A stretch of 64,000 nucleotides of DNA from Vibrio panuliri (GCF_009938205.1 NZ_AP019654.1:186001-250000); one strand, 5' to 3'; counted from the stretch's first letter, positions 20,041-29,495 are shown. Numbers and translations are program-made. Notes: generated by a model from the sequence alone, not told the origin.

Positions 20041-21219
20041 TTATTTTTCCTCCACAGCCACACGAACGGCTACGTCGAAGGCTTGTTCAAGGTCACTAAT
20101 AAGATCTTGCACGTCTTCCAGACCAACTGAAAGACGTAATAACTGTTGAGATACGCCAGCTTCGGCAAGGGCAATTTCTCCCATCGCTCGATGAGTCATT
20201 GAAGCTGGGTGACAAATCAAACTTTCTACTCCACCTAAAGATTCGGCGAGTGAGAATAACTTAAGTGTCCCGACGAACGTTTTCAGCTGTTCAAAGCTAC
20301 CTGCAAACTCAAAACTTAGCATTGAGCCAAACCCTGATTGCTGTTTCAGGGCGATTTGATGTCCTGGATGTTCAGGCAAACTCGGATGGAATATCGTGCC
20401 CACACTTGGGTGCTTTGTTAGGTAGTCGAGGATTTGCGTTGCGCTCTCTTCATGGACGCGCATACGTGCACTTAGGGTACGCAAGCCACGCAGAGTCATG
20501 TAACTATCAAATGGTGTCCCTGTCGCACCGATACAGTTTCCCCACCATGAGAGATCGTCGGCATGTTGTTCTGTTTTGGTTACAATCACTCCGCCAATGA
20601 CATCCGAATGACCATTAATGAACTTAGTTGTTGAGTGAATAACAAAGTCAGCGCCAAGCTCTAGAGGCTTTTGGTATACGGGCGTCAAAAAAGTATTATC
20701 GACCGCAACAAGTGCATCGACAGCATGTGCTTGCTGGCAGACCTGTTCAATATCTACCACTCTAACGAGGGGGTTCGATGGCGTCTCTATTAGCACTAAT
20801 TTGGGCTTTTTCTCTAATGCTTCAGCCAGAGCTTGTGGGTCGGACTGATCGACAAACAGAACCTTAAAGTCTCCTTTTTGAGCGCGAGTATTAAACAGGC
20901 GATAGCTGCCGCCATAGCAATCGTGTGGGGCAATAATAAGATCATCAGGGCCTAAAAAGGCGGTTGCCCATAAGTTCAATGCCGAGGTTCCGCAGTTGGT
21001 AATGACAGCACCTTGCCCCGATTCTAATTCGTACAGGGTTTGCTCTAGTAAACCACGGTTTGGGTTACCCGAACGGGTGTAGTCATATTGAGGTACATCG
21101 CCAAAAGCGGGAAAACCATAATTGGTAGAGAGGTAGATGGGGGGAACCACAGCATGATGTTGGGTGTCTGATTCTATGCCAGTGCGAACTGCAATAGTAG
21201 CAGGCTTGCGGGTACTCAT
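20041..21219 (-). CDS. metB: Cystathionine gamma-synthase
   Basis: A 392-residue PLP enzyme of the Cys/Met metabolism family that joins O-succinylhomoserine and cysteine to cystathionine. The PLP lysine is K199 in HSTTKFINGHSDVIGG; phosphate-binding YTRSGNPNR (47-55) is present. First gene of metBL. The start is the ATG at 21219, preceded by AGGAAACACTT. Upstream four met boxes (21326-21357) predict MetJ repression. It is divergent from metJ, the classic metJ-metBL layout. O-acetylhomoserine use or gamma-lyase activity is possible in the family but not favoured here. Confidence 0.94.
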   Translation of the reverse strand: MSTRKPATIAVRTGIESDTQHHAVVPPIYLSTNYGFPAFGDVPQYDYTRSGNPNRGLLEQTLYELESGQGAVITNCGTSALNLWATAFLGPDDLIIAPHDCYGGSYRLFNTRAQKGDFKVLFVDQSDPQALAEALEKKPKLVLIETPSNPLVRVVDIEQVCQQAHAVDALVAVDNTFLTPVYQKPLELGADFVIHSTTKFINGHSDVIGGVIVTKTEQHADDLSWWGNCIGATGTPFDSYMTLRGLRTLSARMRVHEESATQILDYLTKHPSVGTIFHPSLPEHPGHQIALKQQSGFGSMLSFEFAGSFEQLKTFVGTLKLFSLAESLGGVESLICHPASMTHRAMGEIALAEAGVSQQLLRLSVGLEDVQDLISDLEQAFDVAVRVAVEEK

Positions 21220-21325
21220 AAGTGTTTCCTTACAAACTATAGTGACTTGTCACTCTGAATGCGATATACCTAGCCAATACACCACATTCACAATCCATTC
21301 ACTCTACTTTACTTCTCAAAAAATA

Positions 21326-21357
21326 AGACGTCAAGAAGTCCAGATGTCTAAATGTCT
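21326..21357. promoter_or_regulatory. Four tandem met boxes in the metJ-metB intergenic region
   Basis: Four abutting 8-mers match AGACGTCT: AGACGTCA (7/8), AGAAGTCC (6/8), AGATGTCT (7/8) and AAATGTCT (6/8). They lie between the divergent metB (about 106 bp away) and metJ (about 74 bp away), so MetJ probably controls both, including itself. Confidence 0.9.
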
Positions 21358-21430
21358 TTGCTTGTAGCCTTAAAAGCCGCTAAAATTATAGGTGGCAATT
21401 ATCTATGACTAACAATAATGAAGGTGCGCA

Positions 21431-21748
21431 ATGGCAGACTGGAATGGCGAATACATTAGCCCATATGCTGAGCATGGAAAGAAAAGCGAACAAGTAAAGA
21501 AGATTACAGTTTCAATTCCATTAAAAGTATTGAAGGTATTAACTGATGAGCGAACTCGCCGTCAGATTAACAACCTACGCCATGCAACGAACAGTGAGCT
21601 GCTATGTGAAGCGTTTCTCCATGCATACACTGGCCAACCGTTGCCGACGGATGAAGATCTGCGCAAAGACCGACCTGACGATATTCCAACCGAAGCGAAA
21701 CAGCTAATGACGGAAATGGGTATTGAGTTCGAAGCATTTGACGAGTAA
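21431..21748 (+). CDS. metJ: Methionine repressor MetJ
   Basis: A 105-residue ribbon-helix-helix repressor that uses S-adenosylmethionine as corepressor. The DNA-contacting beta strand is [15 protein letters not shown] (about 23-37), then the [21 protein letters not shown] helix pair. The start gives [21 protein letters not shown], as in enterobacterial MetJ. Normal length (E. coli 105). Divergent from metBL, with met boxes between them, and followed by a strong terminator at 21816. Confidence 0.97.
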   Translation: MADWNGEYISPYAEHGKKSEQVKKITVSIPLKVLKVLTDERTRRQINNLRHATNSELLCEAFLHAYTGQPLPTDEDLRKDRPDDIPTEAKQLMTEMGIEFEAFDE

Positions 21749-21815
21749 TCGCTAGCATCTTATTGCGATATCTGAATTAAAGCACCAGTTCAGATTATGC
21801 GAAAATCAAAGCATT

Positions 21816-21850
21816 AAAAAACCGCAGCTGAAAACTGCGGTTTTTGTTTT
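21816..21850 (+). terminator. Terminator after metJ
   Basis: AAAAACCGCAG / CTGCGGTTTTT hairpin followed by a T-rich run, about 70 bp past the stop. Confidence 0.9.
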
Positions 21851-21917
21851 TCAGAGCAAAGATTTTCGAGCTGAGAATCGCAACTATTCATTTCGTAGAG
21901 CGTCCATGCCTCAATTT

Positions 21918-22015
21918 GTCATTCCATAGAGCGCGTAGCGCGAGTAGGGAATCTTGTTTTGCTAGATTAAGCCAGAGATCCCCCAACTCGTTCGTTCCTC
22001 ACTCTTGAGAATGAC
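21918..22015. repeat. Palindromic GTCATTCC...GAATGAC repeat element
   Basis: About 98 bp with terminal inverted GTCATTC / GAATGAC and internal GGGAATCT / AGATCCCC, between metJ and the malic enzyme gene. The same ground plan recurs at 53341-53430. It has no coding potential and looks like a REP- or MITE-like intergenic element. Copy number elsewhere is unknown. Confidence 0.6.
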
Positions 22016-22055
22016 AATATAAGGTAACGATGGAAAAGTTAGCTAAACCGCATGG

Positions 22056-23330
22056 CTATGCCATATACCCTTCAGGCATATCAATACGTGCCACCCCCGA
22101 GTCAACAGCAGCTTGTGCAACGGCTTTTGCTACGCGAGGTAGAAGACGGTGATCCATCGGTTTTGGAATAATGTACTCTGCACCAAATTCTAGATGCGCC
22201 ACTCCTGCTGCGGCAAGAACTTCGGTTGGTACGGGTTCTTTTGCTAATTGGCGAATCGCTTCGACTGCGGCCAGTTTCATCTCATCGTTAATTTCACTTG
22301 CGCGAACATCTAATGCACCACGGAAAATAAACGGGAAACACAATACGTTGTTAACTTGGTTAGGATAATCACTTCGTCCAGTACCCATGATCAAATCATC
22401 GCGAACTTGATGAGCCAGTTCAGGTTTGATTTCTGGATCTGGGTTCGAACAAGCAAACACAATCGGTTTATCGGCCATCAGTTTTAAAGCATCTTGTGGC
22501 ATCAAGTTCGGGCCAGAAACACCTAAGAAAATGTCCGCGCCTTCAATCACATCTTCTAAGGTGCGTTTATCGGTGTTGTTGGCGAACAGCTTTTTGTATT
22601 CATTAAGATCATCACGGCGAGTGTGGATAACGCCCTTACGATCAAGCATGTAGATCTTCTCACGCATCGCACCGCATTTAATCAACAGCTCCATACATGC
22701 CACGGCAGCCGCACCTGCGCCAAGACAGACGATAGTCGCATCTTCAAGCTTCTTGCCTTGCAGTTCAATGGCATTAAGCATTCCTGCTGCAGTCACGATG
22801 GCTGTGCCATGCTGATCGTCATGAAAGACAGGTACATCACAACGCTCGATTAACTGTTTCTCAATTTCAAAACAATCGGGAGCTTTTATATCTTCAAGGT
22901 TAATGCCGCCAAAGGTATCTGCAATATTTGCGACTGTGTCGACGAACTCTTCAATTGTGCGATGTTTCACTTCGATATCGATAGAGTCTAAACCTGCAAA
23001 GCGTTTAAAAAGCAGTGACTTGCCTTCCATCACAGGTTTGGATGCCAGAGGGCCTAAATTACCGAGACCAAGAATCGCTGTGCCGTTGGAAATTACCGCA
23101 ACCATATTGCCTTTTGAGGTGTACTTGTAGACATTGTCTGGGTTTTGGGCAATTTCACGCACCGGTTCTGCCACACCAGGACTATAAGCCAACGCCAAAT
23201 CTTTTGCCGTTTCGGCAGGCTTGGTGAGTTCGACTGAAATTTTACCTGCAGTAGGAAGGGCGTGGTAATCAAGAGCTTGTTGGCGGAACTGTTCTTCAGC
23301 GGTCAATTCTTGCGGTTGGTCATCTGACAT
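22056..23330 (-). CDS. Malic enzyme (decarboxylating malate dehydrogenase), short form
   Basis: A 424-residue malic enzyme that converts malate to pyruvate and CO2 with reduction of NAD(P). It has LAYSPGVAEPVREI (about 48-61), KGNMVAVISNGTAILGLGN, the metal and substrate region FHDDQHGTAIVTAAG, and the dinucleotide loop CLGAGAAAVACMELL (about 197-211). It lacks the C-terminal phosphotransacetylase-like domain of the 750-residue MaeB type, so it is the short form. Cofactor preference cannot be told. Monocistronic; a repeat element lies just downstream instead of a simple terminator. Confidence 0.9.
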   Translation of the reverse strand: MSDDQPQELTAEEQFRQQALDYHALPTAGKISVELTKPAETAKDLALAYSPGVAEPVREIAQNPDNVYKYTSKGNMVAVISNGTAILGLGNLGPLASKPVMEGKSLLFKRFAGLDSIDIEVKHRTIEEFVDTVANIADTFGGINLEDIKAPDCFEIEKQLIERCDVPVFHDDQHGTAIVTAAGMLNAIELQGKKLEDATIVCLGAGAAAVACMELLIKCGAMREKIYMLDRKGVIHTRRDDLNEYKKLFANNTDKRTLEDVIEGADIFLGVSGPNLMPQDALKLMADKPIVFACSNPDPEIKPELAHQVRDDLIMGTGRSDYPNQVNNVLCFPFIFRGALDVRASEINDEMKLAAVEAIRQLAKEPVPTEVLAAAGVAHLEFGAEYIIPKPMDHRLLPRVAKAVAQAAVDSGVARIDMPEGYMA

Positions 23331-23499
23331 AGAGTTGTTTCTCGTTGTAGTTAATTGTTGAGCAAAAGTTATTCTATACCCAGCGAGTCAAGCTGCATAG
23401 GTTAGAATGTGAGAGAAATAACTATTATAGAGATTTTAGAGGCTGATAAGACCAGCTAGATCGCAGAATGGTAAGGAAGAGCAGAGGAACAGTAGGCAC

Positions 23500-23528
23500 A
23501 AAAAAAGGACGCCTGAGCGTCCTTTTTG
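23500..23528. terminator. Terminator after rpmE
   Basis: GGACGC / GCGTCC around CTGA, flanked by seven A on one side and five T on the other. On the minus strand it lies just after the rpmE stop. Confidence 0.85.
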
Positions 23529-23549
23529 GAATCGGTAAAAAAGTAGTAA

Positions 23550-23771
23550 TTACTTCTTGCCGCTTGATAGAGCACCGAAACGCTTGTTGAAGCGATCAAC
23601 ACGGCCGCCTGTATCAACGATACGTTGCTTACCAGTGTAGAATGGGTGGCACTTGTCACATACGTCTAGGTGGATTGAATCTTTACCTAGAGTAGAGTTG
23701 AACTCGAAAGAGTTACCGCAAGAGCAAGTAGCTTGTACTGCTTTGTATTCTGGGTGAATACCAACTTTCAT
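23550..23771 (-). CDS. rpmE: 50S ribosomal protein L31 (zinc-containing form)
   Basis: A 73-residue L31 of the large subunit that bridges to the 30S head. Zinc ligands are C16, C18, C38 and C41 (CSCG and CDKC), so this is the C+ form and not the zinc-free paralogue RpmE2 made under zinc limitation. It starts [19 protein letters not shown], typical of the family, after a TTGAGGTTTTCCC leader. It is divergent from priA, an arrangement shared with E. coli. Normal length. Confidence 0.96.
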   Translation of the reverse strand: MKVGIHPEYKAVQATCSCGNSFEFNSTLGKDSIHLDVCDKCHPFYTGKQRIVDTGGRVDRFNKRFGALSSGKK

Positions 23772-24179
23772 GGGAAAACCTCAAATAGGCCGTGTCGCTA
23801 TCCGATTCTAAGCCGGACACCACACGTAGTTAATAAAAAGTGTCGCATACCGCTTGGAGAATTATGCACCAAGCCATAATGCTAAGGCGCAGTATAGTAA
23901 TGAATCCGCCAGTGAGGATCAACAGGTTTGCTTAAATTATTGCTACTTTTTTCGCCATTAGCCAGAGTTGGTTGCTGGATTCCCTGTTAGCTTGCGTTAA
24001 TTCCCCCTTCTAAGGGTGGCGACAACCGAGTCTTGCAGTCATGGGCTTTTACCAGATAAATGACAACTGTGAATACTCGCCACCTCGATAAGGCTTGAAA
24101 TCGGTAGGGGAAATAGAATCACCTAGCATTTTGCTTTAGACTGAGTGAGATTTCTAACTCAATACTGATTAACCTATAT
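23772..24179. other. rpmE-priA divergent intergenic region
   Basis: A 408-bp gap. It holds a candidate rpmE promoter at 23894-23922 and otherwise nothing I can identify; no small gene is convincing. Confidence 0.4.
23894..23922 (-). promoter_or_regulatory. Candidate sigma-70 promoter of rpmE
   Basis: On the minus strand, TTGATC and TACTAT are separated by 17 bp (each 4/6 to consensus), about 120 bp upstream of the rpmE start. A ribosomal-protein gene is expected to have a strong promoter and a leader, which this would give. Confidence 0.4.
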
Positions 24180-26381
24180 ATGCGTCCTACCATTGCTCGG
24201 GTGGCTTTGCCAGTTCCGCTGGATAAGCAATTTGATTACCTCATCCCAAATCACCTTTTTCCGGTGATCGGCGGGCGTGTGTCTGTGCCTTTTGGACCGA
24301 AAACCCTTATCGGTATTGTGACTGAATTAGTTAACCATTCGGAATTTAGCCAAAATCAGCTAAAGCCGATCAAGTCGGTATTGGATAGTCAACCTGTCTG
24401 GCCTGAATCGCTCTACCAACTACTCAAATGGTGTAGTCAGTTTTATCAATACCCTCTCGGTGATACGCTCGCCAATGCGATGCCGACAGCATTGCGAAAA
24501 GGAAAAGCGGCGGACTTTTCTACTTTGGTCGAATGGCAGTTAACTGAGAGCGGTAAAAACCAGTTTGTGCATGGCTTTGGTCGTGCAATTAAGCAAGAGA
24601 GTGCAATGCGCGCCTTGGCGCATGGTGCGATATCGCATCAACAACTTCTGGGTCAGGATATTTCAGGAACCACGCTTAAAGCGTTGCAAGCCAAAGGTTG
24701 GGTTGAGTCGATCGAGAAGAAGCCGACCGTCAAAGCTTGGCCGGCGAATGTTGAGTCCGATGTCGACAAACCTAAACTTAATCAGGAACAAGCGGTCGCC
24801 ATTGCCACCGTCAACAGTGCGCAAGGGTTTGGATGTTACTTATTAGAGGGGGTGACAGGCTCTGGTAAGACCGAAGTGTATCTGAACCTGATCAAACCAA
24901 TACTCGAGAGAGGACAGCAAGCACTGGTTTTAGTGCCTGAAATCGGCTTAACCCCGCAAACTATCAACCGTTTTCGTCAGCGCTTTAATGTACCAGTGGA
25001 AGTGATTCATTCTGGTTTAAATGAGACTGAACGTCTCAATGCGTGGCTTAGTGCTCGCGATAAAGTGGCTGGCATTGTGATTGGTACTCGCTCTGCGTTG
25101 TTAACCCCGTTTGCAACTCTTGGCATTATTATTGTCGATGAAGAGCACGATAGCTCTTATAAACAGCAAGATAGTTTGCGTTACCACGCCAGAGATGTAG
25201 CGGTGATGCGGGCAAACAAAGAGCAGATCCCTATTGTACTGGGCTCTGCCACTCCCGCACTAGAAACTCTGCATAATGCGTTGAGCGGTAAGTACCATCA
25301 TCTTGAGCTGTTACAACGAGCGGGTAATGCAAAACCCACGACCAACAAAGTACTGGATGTTAAAGGGCTGTATCTTGAGAGTGGTTTGTCTGCTCCTTTG
25401 ATTGCTGAGATGCGCAAGCATTTAAGCGCTGGCAACCAAGTAATGCTGTTTCTTAATCGCCGTGGTTTTTCACCCGCGCTAATGTGCCATGAATGTGGTT
25501 GGATTGCGGAGTGCAAGCGTTGCGATGCCTATTACACCTATCATCAATACAGTAATGAAGTTCGTTGTCATCATTGTGGTTCTCAGCAGCCGGTTATTCA
25601 TCAATGCCAAGGTTGTGGCTCCACCAACTTGGTGACGGTGGGGGTAGGAACTGAGCAGCTTGAAACCCAGCTTAAAACACTATTTCCTGATTACAAAGCC
25701 GTGCGAATTGACCGTGATAGCACGCGTCGAAAAGGCAGTTTAGAAAGCGCGTTAACGGCGATTCGTAAGGGTGAGTACCAAATTTTGATTGGTACACAAA
25801 TGCTTGCCAAAGGGCATCACTTCCCAGATGTCACTTTAGTCGCATTGCTGGATGTTGACGGTTCACTGTACAGTAGTGACTTTAGAGCATCAGAGCGTTT
25901 GGCTCAGTTGTTTATTCAAGTGGCAGGTCGGGCTGGACGAGCAAGTAAGGCGGGAGAGGTGATCTTACAGACTCATCACCCAGAGCATACTTTGCTGCAA
26001 GCATTGCTTAATCAGAGTTATCGTCATTTTGCGCAAACGGCATTACAGGAACGTAAATTTGCCATGTTGCCCCCATATACGTATCTGACACTCTTTCGTG
26101 CAGAAGCGGGCAATAGCCAGTTAGTCGAGGAGTTTTTGCGTCAGGTTCGTTATACCTTGGAAGCGCATCCTCTGTTTGATGAGTATTGCCAAGTATTAGG
26201 CCCCACTCCTGCTCCATTGGCAAAAAAAGCGGGTAAGTACCGCTGGCAGTTGTTACTGCAGACACAAACAAGACCAATGATGCAGCGTCTACTCGCCAGT
26301 GCTAAGCCAGCTATTGAGTTGTTGCCTAATAGCAAAAAGGTACGCTGGTCGCTAGATATAGAACCGCAAGATTTAAGCTAG
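24180..26381 (+). CDS. priA: Primosomal protein N' (replication restart helicase PriA)
   Basis: A 733-residue superfamily 2 helicase that recognises stalled forks and reloads DnaB. The N-terminal 3'-end-binding domain begins MRPTIARVALPVPLDKQFDY. Walker A is GVTGSGKT (224-231), Walker B is DEEH (320-323), and the split zinc module is CHECGWIAECKRC followed by CHHCG and CQGCG. The C-terminal lobes include QVAGRAGRASKAGEV (helicase motif VI). Length matches E. coli PriA (732). It is followed by cytR after 285 bp with no obvious terminator. Confidence 0.97.
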   Translation: MRPTIARVALPVPLDKQFDYLIPNHLFPVIGGRVSVPFGPKTLIGIVTELVNHSEFSQNQLKPIKSVLDSQPVWPESLYQLLKWCSQFYQYPLGDTLANAMPTALRKGKAADFSTLVEWQLTESGKNQFVHGFGRAIKQESAMRALAHGAISHQQLLGQDISGTTLKALQAKGWVESIEKKPTVKAWPANVESDVDKPKLNQEQAVAIATVNSAQGFGCYLLEGVTGSGKTEVYLNLIKPILERGQQALVLVPEIGLTPQTINRFRQRFNVPVEVIHSGLNETERLNAWLSARDKVAGIVIGTRSALLTPFATLGIIIVDEEHDSSYKQQDSLRYHARDVAVMRANKEQIPIVLGSATPALETLHNALSGKYHHLELLQRAGNAKPTTNKVLDVKGLYLESGLSAPLIAEMRKHLSAGNQVMLFLNRRGFSPALMCHECGWIAECKRCDAYYTYHQYSNEVRCHHCGSQQPVIHQCQGCGSTNLVTVGVGTEQLETQLKTLFPDYKAVRIDRDSTRRKGSLESALTAIRKGEYQILIGTQMLAKGHHFPDVTLVALLDVDGSLYSSDFRASERLAQLFIQVAGRAGRASKAGEVILQTHHPEHTLLQALLNQSYRHFAQTALQERKFAMLPPYTYLTLFRAEAGNSQLVEEFLRQVRYTLEAHPLFDEYCQVLGPTPAPLAKKAGKYRWQLLLQTQTRPMMQRLLASAKPAIELLPNSKKVRWSLDIEPQDLS

Positions 26382-26666
26382 TTGCCATTTTAATATGTCA
26401 TGTTTACCGAACAAGAAAGTAATTTTGTGACGTAAATCTCGTAGTTAGGTTGGGTTTTGTTAATTCTCCCGTAACTTTATGGCGCGAAATAAATAAACTA
26501 GTACAGGTAGCATTACGCATCATAGTGAATACATGATTAGAATATGTACGAATTTGGTTTCATTATGAGTTAGAAACAATAAAGAAGTGAACATTCAGTT
26601 CATCAATATTAATCAGGCTTGGGTGGTCTCGGCCGCTAACAAGGGAAAATTAAGAGGGTTACATTT

Positions 26667-27674
26667 ATGGCGACAATGAAGGATGTTGCCCAGCTCGCAG
26701 GGGTTTCAACAGCGACGGTTTCGAGAGCGCTGATGAATCCCGAAAAAGTCTCATCGGCAACGCGTAAACGCGTCGAAGATGCAGTACTGGAAGCTGGATA
26801 CTCACCAAACTCACTTGCGCGAAACTTACGCCGCAATGAGTCCAAAACCATCATCGCGATCGTTCCTGATATCTGCGATCCATACTATACCGAGATTATT
26901 CGCGGGATAGAGGATGCCGCAATGGAGCATGGCTATATTGTGTTACTCGGTGATAGTGCTCAGCAGAAAAAACGCGAGAACTCTTTTGTGAATCTGGTTT
27001 TTACTAAGCAAGCTGACGGTATGTTGCTGCTTGGAACGGATTTGCCCTTTGATGTTAGCAAGCCCGAGCAAAAGAACCTTCCACCTATGGTGATGGCGTG
27101 TGAGTTCGCTCCTGAACTCGAGCTACCAACCGTTCATATTGATAACCTGACTTCTGCGTTTGAAGTGGTCAACTACTTGACTCAACTCGGTCATAAACGC
27201 ATCGCCCAGATTTCTGGCCCGCAAGATGCGGCATTGTGCCAGTTCCGTCAGCAGGGGTACTTGCAAGCACTACGTCGTGCTGGGATCAGCATGAATCCGT
27301 CGTACAGTATTCATGGTAATTTTAGTTTTGAAGATGGCGCCAAAGCAGTACGTCAGTTGTTAACCCTGCCTGAACCACCCACTGCAATTTTCTGTCACAA
27401 CGATGCAATGGCTATTGGAGCAATTCAAGAAGCGAAGCGTTTAGGCCTGCGTGTACCGCAAGACTTATCCGTCGTTGGCTTTGATGATATTCAGTTTGCT
27501 CAATACTGCGATCCACCGTTGACGACGATTTCTCAGCCTCGTTATGAGATTGGTCGTCAAGCGATGTTAATGATGTTGGAGATCTTACGTGGCCATGATG
27601 TTCGTACTGGTTCACGACTTCTAGAGACCAATTTGGTGGTACGCAAGAGTGCCGCGCCACCAAGAGTTGTCTAG
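26667..27674 (+). CDS. cytR: LacI-family regulator CytR (nucleoside utilisation repressor)
   Basis: A 335-residue LacI/GalR protein. The helix-turn-helix MKDVAQLAGVSTATVSRALM lies at 4-23, then the hinge and a periplasmic-binding-protein-like ligand domain (IVPDICDPYYTEIIRGIE onward). Named CytR by its full-length similarity to enterobacterial CytR and by its place in priA-cytR-ftsN-hslVU. CytR works with CRP to repress nucleoside uptake and catabolism and is lifted by cytidine; in Vibrio it has also been tied to competence and biofilm control. Start ATG follows an AAGAGGG ribosome site. Confidence 0.9.
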   Translation: MATMKDVAQLAGVSTATVSRALMNPEKVSSATRKRVEDAVLEAGYSPNSLARNLRRNESKTIIAIVPDICDPYYTEIIRGIEDAAMEHGYIVLLGDSAQQKKRENSFVNLVFTKQADGMLLLGTDLPFDVSKPEQKNLPPMVMACEFAPELELPTVHIDNLTSAFEVVNYLTQLGHKRIAQISGPQDAALCQFRQQGYLQALRRAGISMNPSYSIHGNFSFEDGAKAVRQLLTLPEPPTAIFCHNDAMAIGAIQEAKRLGLRVPQDLSVVGFDDIQFAQYCDPPLTTISQPRYEIGRQAMLMMLEILRGHDVRTGSRLLETNLVVRKSAAPPRVV

Positions 27675-27869
27675 CTCATCAATATTGACTGAGAGATAGC
27701 AGCGTGAGTGTTTGGGCTCGTTATGTTGAGCCCTAACCACACTGCTTATTTTTTGCCATCTTGTGTCAAAGTTTCCACTTCATTCAGTCAGGAAATGGTA
27801 GTGACGCTATTATCCAATAGCGTTCTAGATTAAGATATTGCGAGAACTCACTGATTTTGTAGTACAACT

Positions 27870-28406
27870 GTGGCAAGTAGAGATTACGTAAAACGTGGCG
27901 CCAGTAAGAGACCCGCGAAGAAGAAACCGACCCCAAAGCGCAAACCATGGCGCAGTGGTCTAGTCGCGTTGGTGGTACTTGTTGGCTTTGGTTTTGGTCT
28001 ATATACGTTAAGTCAAGATCCCGAACCGCCAGCGCCCGTTGTTCAAAAAACAAAACCGACCAAGCCTAAAGCTGAAAAAGTGATTCCGCCGCCACCGGAA
28101 GAAAAGTGGGACTATGTAGATAGCCTGCCTAACCGTGAAGTGGAAGTGAAGGCTAAAGAGCAAGTGGTCTCTGCGATTCCTTATATTATGCAATGCGGAG
28201 CGTACAAGAACGCTGAGCAGGCTGAAGCTCGCAAGTTGGATATTGCTTTCCAAGGCATTAGCAGTGAAGTGCGCAAAAAAGAGGGTAGCTCTTGGTACCG
28301 CGTAGTACTTGGACCTTACAAACTTAAGCGTGATGCAGAGCGAGATAAGCACAAACTGCAACGAGCAAAAATCGAACCTTGCGCGATTTGGAAAGAATCA
28401 CAGTAG
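27870..28406 (+). CDS. ftsN: Cell division protein FtsN (short form)
   Basis: A 178-residue bitopic division protein that triggers septal peptidoglycan synthesis through FtsA and FtsQLB. Cytoplasmic MASRDYVKRG is the conserved N-terminus and shows that the GTG at 27870 is the start. A membrane helix follows at about 30-47 (SGLVALVVLVGFGFGLYT), then a proline- and lysine-rich linker, and a C-terminal SPOR domain (about 100-178) that binds denuded glycan strands. It is much shorter than the 319-residue E. coli protein because the periplasmic linker is reduced, as in other vibrios. It follows cytR and ends in a strong terminator. Confidence 0.92.
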   Translation: MASRDYVKRGASKRPAKKKPTPKRKPWRSGLVALVVLVGFGFGLYTLSQDPEPPAPVVQKTKPTKPKAEKVIPPPPEEKWDYVDSLPNREVEVKAKEQVVSAIPYIMQCGAYKNAEQAEARKLDIAFQGISSEVRKKEGSSWYRVVLGPYKLKRDAERDKHKLQRAKIEPCAIWKESQ

Positions 28407-28431
28407 CTTAGTCGTGATTATTGATTGAAAG

Positions 28432-28468
28432 AAAAAGGCATACCATCTTGGTATGCCTTTTCTTTTTT
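28432..28468. terminator. Bidirectional terminator between ftsN and galE
   Basis: AAAAAGGCATACC / GGTATGCCTTTT with an ATCTT loop lies between the convergent ftsN and galE, with A and T tracts on both sides. Confidence 0.9.
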
Positions 28469-28478
28469 AAGTGTCAGG

Positions 28479-29495
28479 CTAATCTTCAGGATAACCTTGT
28501 GGGTTGCTTGACTGCCAACGCCAAGCATCTCGCGTCATCTCTTCAAGATTGCGTGTTGCCTGCCAATGCAGTTCTCGTTGTGCTTTGCTCGGATCTGCCC
28601 AACATTCTGCAATATCCCCCGGACGGCGAGTAACAAACTGGTACGGTATTGGTTTTCCACTTGCTTTCGCAAAGGCATCAATCATATCCAATACACTGTA
28701 GCCGTTACCGGTACCTAAGTTGTAGACATGCAAACCTGGCTTCGAGCCAGCGTGCTTAAGTGCAGCAATATGACCATCTGCCAAGTCCATAACGTGGATA
28801 TAGTCGCGTACGCCAGTGCCATCAGGCGTCGGGTAATCATCACCGAACACTGACACACATTCGCGACGACCAACGGCGACTTGTGCAACATACGGCATCA
28901 GGTTATTTGGAATGCCCTGTGGGTCTTCACCCAGTGATCCTGACGGGTGAGAGCCAACAGGATTGAAATAGCGCAGTAGCGTAATACTCCAATCTGGATT
29001 CGCGGTTTGGAAGTCGGTCAAACACTCTTCAACAATCAGTTTGCTGCGACCATAAGGATTTGTCGCACTGGTTGGAAATGATTCAGTAATTGGCACCGAC
29101 GCCGGGTCGCCATATACGGTCGCTGAAGAGCTAAAAATGAGTCGAGTTACACCCGCTTCGCGCATCGCATCGGCAAGTACTAAGGTGCCATGTACGTTGT
29201 TGTCGTAATATTCGAGAGGCTTTTCTACCGACTCGCCTACCGCTTTTAAGCCAGCGAAGTGGATAACGGCTTCGATATTGTTGGCTTGCAGTGCGTTGAT
29301 AAGTGCGTTTTTATCTCGCACATCGGCTTGAATAAACAGTGGTTCAACACCCGTCACGCGCTTAATTCTTTCGAGTACGGCTTTTTTGCTGTTGTACAAG
29401 TTGTCGAGTAGCACAGGATTAAAGCCAGCTTCGATAAGTTGGATACAGGTATGGCTTCCGATATAACCAGTACCACCTGTGACTAAAACGTTCAT
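28479..29495 (-). CDS. galE: UDP-glucose 4-epimerase
   Basis: A 338-residue GalE that interconverts UDP-glucose and UDP-galactose with bound NAD. The start at 29495 (MNVLVTGGTGYIG) has a GGACAACGAG ribosome site; a longer frame upstream lacks homology. The NAD loop is GGTGYIG (7-13), the catalytic S124 lies in SSSATVYGD, and Y148-x3-K152 is YGRSK. E. coli GalE is also 338 residues. It sits on the minus strand between ftsN and hslV, interrupting the cytR-ftsN-hslVU order seen in E. coli. It could supply galactose for the polysaccharide made by genes at the left, but that is inference. Confidence 0.95.
   Translation of the reverse strand: MNVLVTGGTGYIGSHTCIQLIEAGFNPVLLDNLYNSKKAVLERIKRVTGVEPLFIQADVRDKNALINALQANNIEAVIHFAGLKAVGESVEKPLEYYDNNVHGTLVLADAMREAGVTRLIFSSSATVYGDPASVPITESFPTSATNPYGRSKLIVEECLTDFQTANPDWSITLLRYFNPVGSHPSGSLGEDPQGIPNNLMPYVAQVAVGRRECVSVFGDDYPTPDGTGVRDYIHVMDLADGHIAALKHAGSKPGLHVYNLGTGNGYSVLDMIDAFAKASGKPIPYQFVTRRPGDIAECWADPSKAQRELHWQATRNLEEMTRDAWRWQSSNPQGYPED

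Noticed and set aside
26430..26450. TGTGA followed by a weak right half before cytR, as a possible CRP site
   Set aside because: Only the left half matches; the right half (CTCGT) is too poor to call.
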